Shown here: positions 61,129 to 64,000 of the stretch, piece after piece
Position numbering within the stretch: position 1 is the stretch's first letter
Layout of the letters: each line of letters starts with the position of its first letter
Origin: Ziziphus jujuba
Lineage: Eukaryota > Streptophyta > Magnoliopsida > Rosales > Rhamnaceae
Direction of reading: 5' to 3'
Length of the DNA: 64,000 nt
Assembly (NCBI RefSeq): GCF_031755915.1
Contig: NC_083385.1
Coordinates: forward strand, 11,739,001 to 11,803,000
The notes under the pieces: model-generated
Databases searched by the model: none
What the model was told of the DNA's origin: nothing
Seen by the model: the letters and a program-made list of their open reading frames with translations, nothing else
Translations under genes and position numbers: made by a program

Positions 61129-61137
61129 ATACTATAA

Positions 61138-62301
61138 AACCTGAAGTAGAAAATCTAATGGGTCAACTCAATCTCGAGCCCATATAACACAATTCATTGG
61201 GTTGTTAGATATATGAGTCCAAAATATTTTATATATATATATATATATATAATTGTGCTTTTTATTTCTAAAAGTTATTTTTTTCTTTTGTATGTTCAGG
61301 ATTTACTATTAGATTATTGATAAATTTGAATACTATTTATTTTCTATGAACTTTTTGTTCTTTTATTGTTTTATTAGATTAGTAAGGTCTCGTAAAAGGA
61401 GCATCCTAATATAAGCCCCTGCAGGACACATCCCGATAAAATTGGAACATATATAGGAAAAAAATATATATTATACGAAGAAAAAGCAAATAGCAATTTG
61501 TAAAAGTAAGACAAAGAATAATTAAATTTGAACATTCAAATGACGTTGAAAAAGTAGTATTTCTTTTTCATTTATCCTCATTTCCTTTCTCACATACTTT
61601 TTTCTTCAAATACTCAAAGGAAGAGCTGAGAAAAAGAAAATAGTACATAGTTACTAGACTTTTTTTTTTTTTTTTGTGGGTAAATTACATAGTTACTTTA
61701 CTTTGTGTTGAATACTTTAATTTTATTTATTTATTTATTTATTTATTTCTTAAAGAAAAAGAAAGTCCTCTTGAGTTTAAAAAAGTTATATATTAAGGAT
61801 TTTATAAAAAGAGACCCACAGGATAGCCAACATTTAATCCGACCAGCAGCGCATCTGATGCGCAGCATTAGCGGATTTTGCCGATCAAACCCAACGATTC
61901 TTCCCTACGAATAAAACCATCCGAAGATCTTTTGCACACGTAAATCTCCACCATTCAGATTCTAAAGTTTCACAGTGGGTCCCAATCAAAATATATAGTC
62001 CCAGTTATCAAAACCAGTTTACAAAAATGAGTCAAAGGTCCCTACGCTAGTAGCACTATACCTAACCACAGCAAAAAGAAATCGAGAGAGACTGAGAGAG
62101 TGGTACACGAAAACCGAGTCACGCGTTAATTGAAACATTGATGAAGCACAGCTGTTACCCAATCTTTCTCTCCACCGCCATGTGAAGTCTGTCCCCTCTC
62201 TCTCTCTCTCTCTCTCTCTTCCAAACCTCTCCAAATCCAAGCATAGAGTCCCAAACCCCTTGCTCTCGCTTTGCCCAGTTCTCTGTCTTTCTTCATCGTT
62301 A
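61138..62301. other. Intergenic region and 5' leader of the RALF-like gene
   Basis: AT-rich sequence with an (AT)n run near 61231-61250 and a (TTTA)n run near 61720-61747. From about 61830 base composition becomes more balanced, consistent with a promoter. A (CT)n tract at about 62196-62219 lies in the predicted 5' leader. Confidence 0.5.
61991..61998 (+). promoter_or_regulatory. Candidate TATA box of the RALF-like gene
   Basis: ATATATAG in TCAAAATATATAGTCCC, about 300 bp upstream of the ATG. It would give a leader of ~270 nt including the CT repeat. Spacing is plausible, but the call rests on the motif alone. Confidence 0.4.
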
Positions 62302-62688
62302 ATGGCTTCTCTGAGTGTTCCTAAGCTTCTAGCACTCTTCTCTTTTGTAATATTACTGGGTTTGTGTTCATTCTCTGATGCTCAGCTCGATGATACGAGC
62401 TTGAAGCTGATGAGCGACGCATTGGAATGGCCAACCACAATGTCATTCTACGACGAGCTTGACGAAGGCGATGAGGAGGAAGAAGACGTAGACGGTGCGT
62501 TTGGACGTAGATCTCTCTTCTGGAGGAGAATGAGGTACTACATTTCTTATGGTGCGCTTTCAGCCAATAGAATCCCATGCCCACCTCGTTCTGGTAGGTC
62601 TTACTACACCCATAACTGTTTCAAAGCCAGAGGACCTGTTCATCCTTACACCAGAGGTTGCTCTCGGATCACACGTTGCAGGAGGTGA
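62302..62688 (+). CDS. RALF34-like: RALF34-like peptide hormone precursor
   Basis: Intronless, 128 aa. I chose the ATG at 62302 because the next residues (MASLSVPKLLALFSFVILL) form a signal peptide ending near Ala27; the upstream in-frame ATG at 62182 would add 40 low-complexity residues translated from the CT repeat. An acidic propeptide (EGDEEEEDVD) is followed by a dibasic RRSL at 69-72, likely the subtilase processing site. The mature peptide begins nearby and carries YISYGALSA (80-88), the conserved CPPRSGRSYYTHNC segment, and four Cys (93, 106, 120, 126) that form two disulfides in the family. Arabidopsis RALF34 binds the receptor kinase THESEUS1 and acts in lateral root initiation and wall sensing. 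The mature domain is complete; orthology to RALF34 rests on overall motif likeness. Confidence 0.93.
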   Translation: MASLSVPKLLALFSFVILLGLCSFSDAQLDDTSLKLMSDALEWPTTMSFYDELDEGDEEEEDVDGAFGRRSLFWRRMRYYISYGALSANRIPCPPRSGRSYYTHNCFKARGPVHPYTRGCSRITRCRR

Positions 62689-64000
62689 ATATAATATTAT
62701 GCAATATGATCGAAGTTGTTTATTTGGGTTTTAATTTGTTTAATTAATCTTGTTTTGTTGGGTTGGAAATTGGGAATGTATAAGAATGTTGGGAGATCTA
62801 AGAATGTGGAACTGATTTTTTCTTTTTTTTTCCTTTTTTCCTTTTTTTTTTTCTTTTTGGGGTATATTAGTGTGTTTGAGTGTGTCATAGACTCATAGCT
62901 ACGCATCAATTCGTTGCTGGCTTAATTTTAATGGTGTATTGTTATTGTTGGCACTATTATTTCTATGCGAAAGAGACATTATGTTCATGATGATTTTTAT
63001 ATATGCTGATGGGGAAAGATTAAAATCTTGCTTAGTATTTACATTTTTGATTACTTGTCTTTTCCATACATTTTCTTTTAACCTTTTGTTTGTTTAGCTT
63101 TGACTGGCAAGTCGAATGGATTAACAAACAACTAATGCATTGGTATTTTATATATTTCGTTGACCAAAATCCTTATGAACAAAATCCAATGAAAATGGTT
63201 CGTAGTAAAGAGTAAAAATGCAGAGAAAAAATTGAGAACATGCATTTCGTTGCCTGTGCTAGTTTGAAGTGGGCTTAAACCATCCCATCCACCGTCCAAC
63301 AACATAATAAATTTTTGTCCACTGTCCACGTTAAGTAGTTGATGTGCATTGAATTATGTTGTGGCTGGAAAAGTAGCTTGTTGTCTCTGGCACCACATTA
63401 GCTCTAACTCATAGCCTCATAGCTATCAAGATTTCTCCTTCTTTAGGTGGCATATTTATTAGTTCCAGAATGGCAATTTTGGCATTATAAGCAAATGTTG
63501 AAGATTATTAGAGTAAGCAATGGAAATGGTCATGTTTCAGGATGCGTTGCCAAATCTATACAAACAGCTTCGTTAATCTTTTGTGGTGCAATTATGGCAA
63601 ATTATTAACAAAGACTATAATTTGTGTGGTTCAGGTGGTTTTCTCTCTCTTATTTTTTTATCTTCGAAGAATGGTTTTTTTTCTTTATTTTTAAATTTCT
63701 GTAGAGCATGATTGTCCATTGAGCTATAGATTCTCTGTTTTGTCTCAAACACCGTGCGATGATTCCAAGTGTAGTGCTGATCATGATGCATGATATGATT
63801 TGCATTATCCCGTTGATTGAGGAGTGCAAGGAACCGCAATTAGCGTGTCCTTTTTGTTATCATATTAAATCTGTCTATATCTGTTTATAAATATTATATT
63901 GTATATTTAATATGATTTAGACAATTTGACAAAATGTCCTTTGTTCTGAGTACATTATTTACGTTAGAGTAATACAGCGTGGCTAAAATTGTTTATCGCA
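62689..64000. other. 3' region of the RALF-like gene and intergenic sequence
   Basis: T-rich 3' flank with a TTTTTTCC-type tract at 62817-62857, then AT-rich sequence without recognisable genes. Short open frames at 63132-63329 and 63615-63839 (minus) have no domain likeness. Confidence 0.5.

Overview
The window is AT-rich nuclear DNA from a flowering plant. It has intron-containing genes with GT..AG splice sites, plant-specific families (HECATE-type bHLH, RALF peptide, plant oil-body lipase), dense LTR-retrotransposon debris and many (AT)n, (GA)n and (ATT)n microsatellites. The gene repertoire fits a eudicot; I cannot name the species from sequence alone.

Layout. (1) 1-9.6 kb is nested transposon debris: a partial LTR on the minus strand, two related LTR-like repeats with long inverted arms (one with a matching 5-bp target duplication, 3765-6173), and a decayed Ty1/copia pol. 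(2) 9.6-32.4 kb is a tandem array of four minus-strand copies of a class-3 triacylglycerol lipase gene resembling OIL BODY LIPASE 1 (OBL1). The two copies furthest right are intact five-exon genes (481 and 471 aa). The two on the left are pseudogenes. One of these arose from a recent ~4 kb segmental duplication (9.64-14.35 kb versus 20.5-24.6 kb) whose breakpoint left out exon 1; its intron region later received a 404-bp solo copia LTR. (3) 32.4-46.4 kb is mostly intergenic and holds one intronless bHLH gene of the HECATE1/2 type. (4) 46,436-61,128 is one 14.7-kb Mutator-like element (MULE) with ~110-bp terminal inverted repeats and a perfect 9-bp target duplication. It carries two convergent genes, a DUF1985/Ulp1-peptidase gene and a MURA-type transposase. 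Both are disabled by point mutations: the Ulp1 catalytic Cys is Tyr plus a TAG, and the transposase has TGA at the first SWIM Cys plus a later TAG. A Ty3/gypsy element is nested inside the Ulp1 gene; its open gag-pol runs opposite to its own primer-binding site, polypurine tract and LTR. (5) 61.1-64 kb contains an intact RALF34-like peptide hormone gene.

The most unusual structure is in the MULE: three separate blocks of short repeats built on GGCGGAAA/TTTCCGCC or the related TTTCCTCC. One lies just upstream of each gene and one lies between their convergent 3' ends. Two blocks are ~20-bp near-palindromes and the third is an ~11-bp direct repeat of about 20 units. I know no described function for this arrangement.

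The four genes that look functional are two OBL lipases, one HEC-type bHLH and one RALF. They do not form an obvious pathway together. All boundaries were worked out by eye from splice signals and paralogue comparison.
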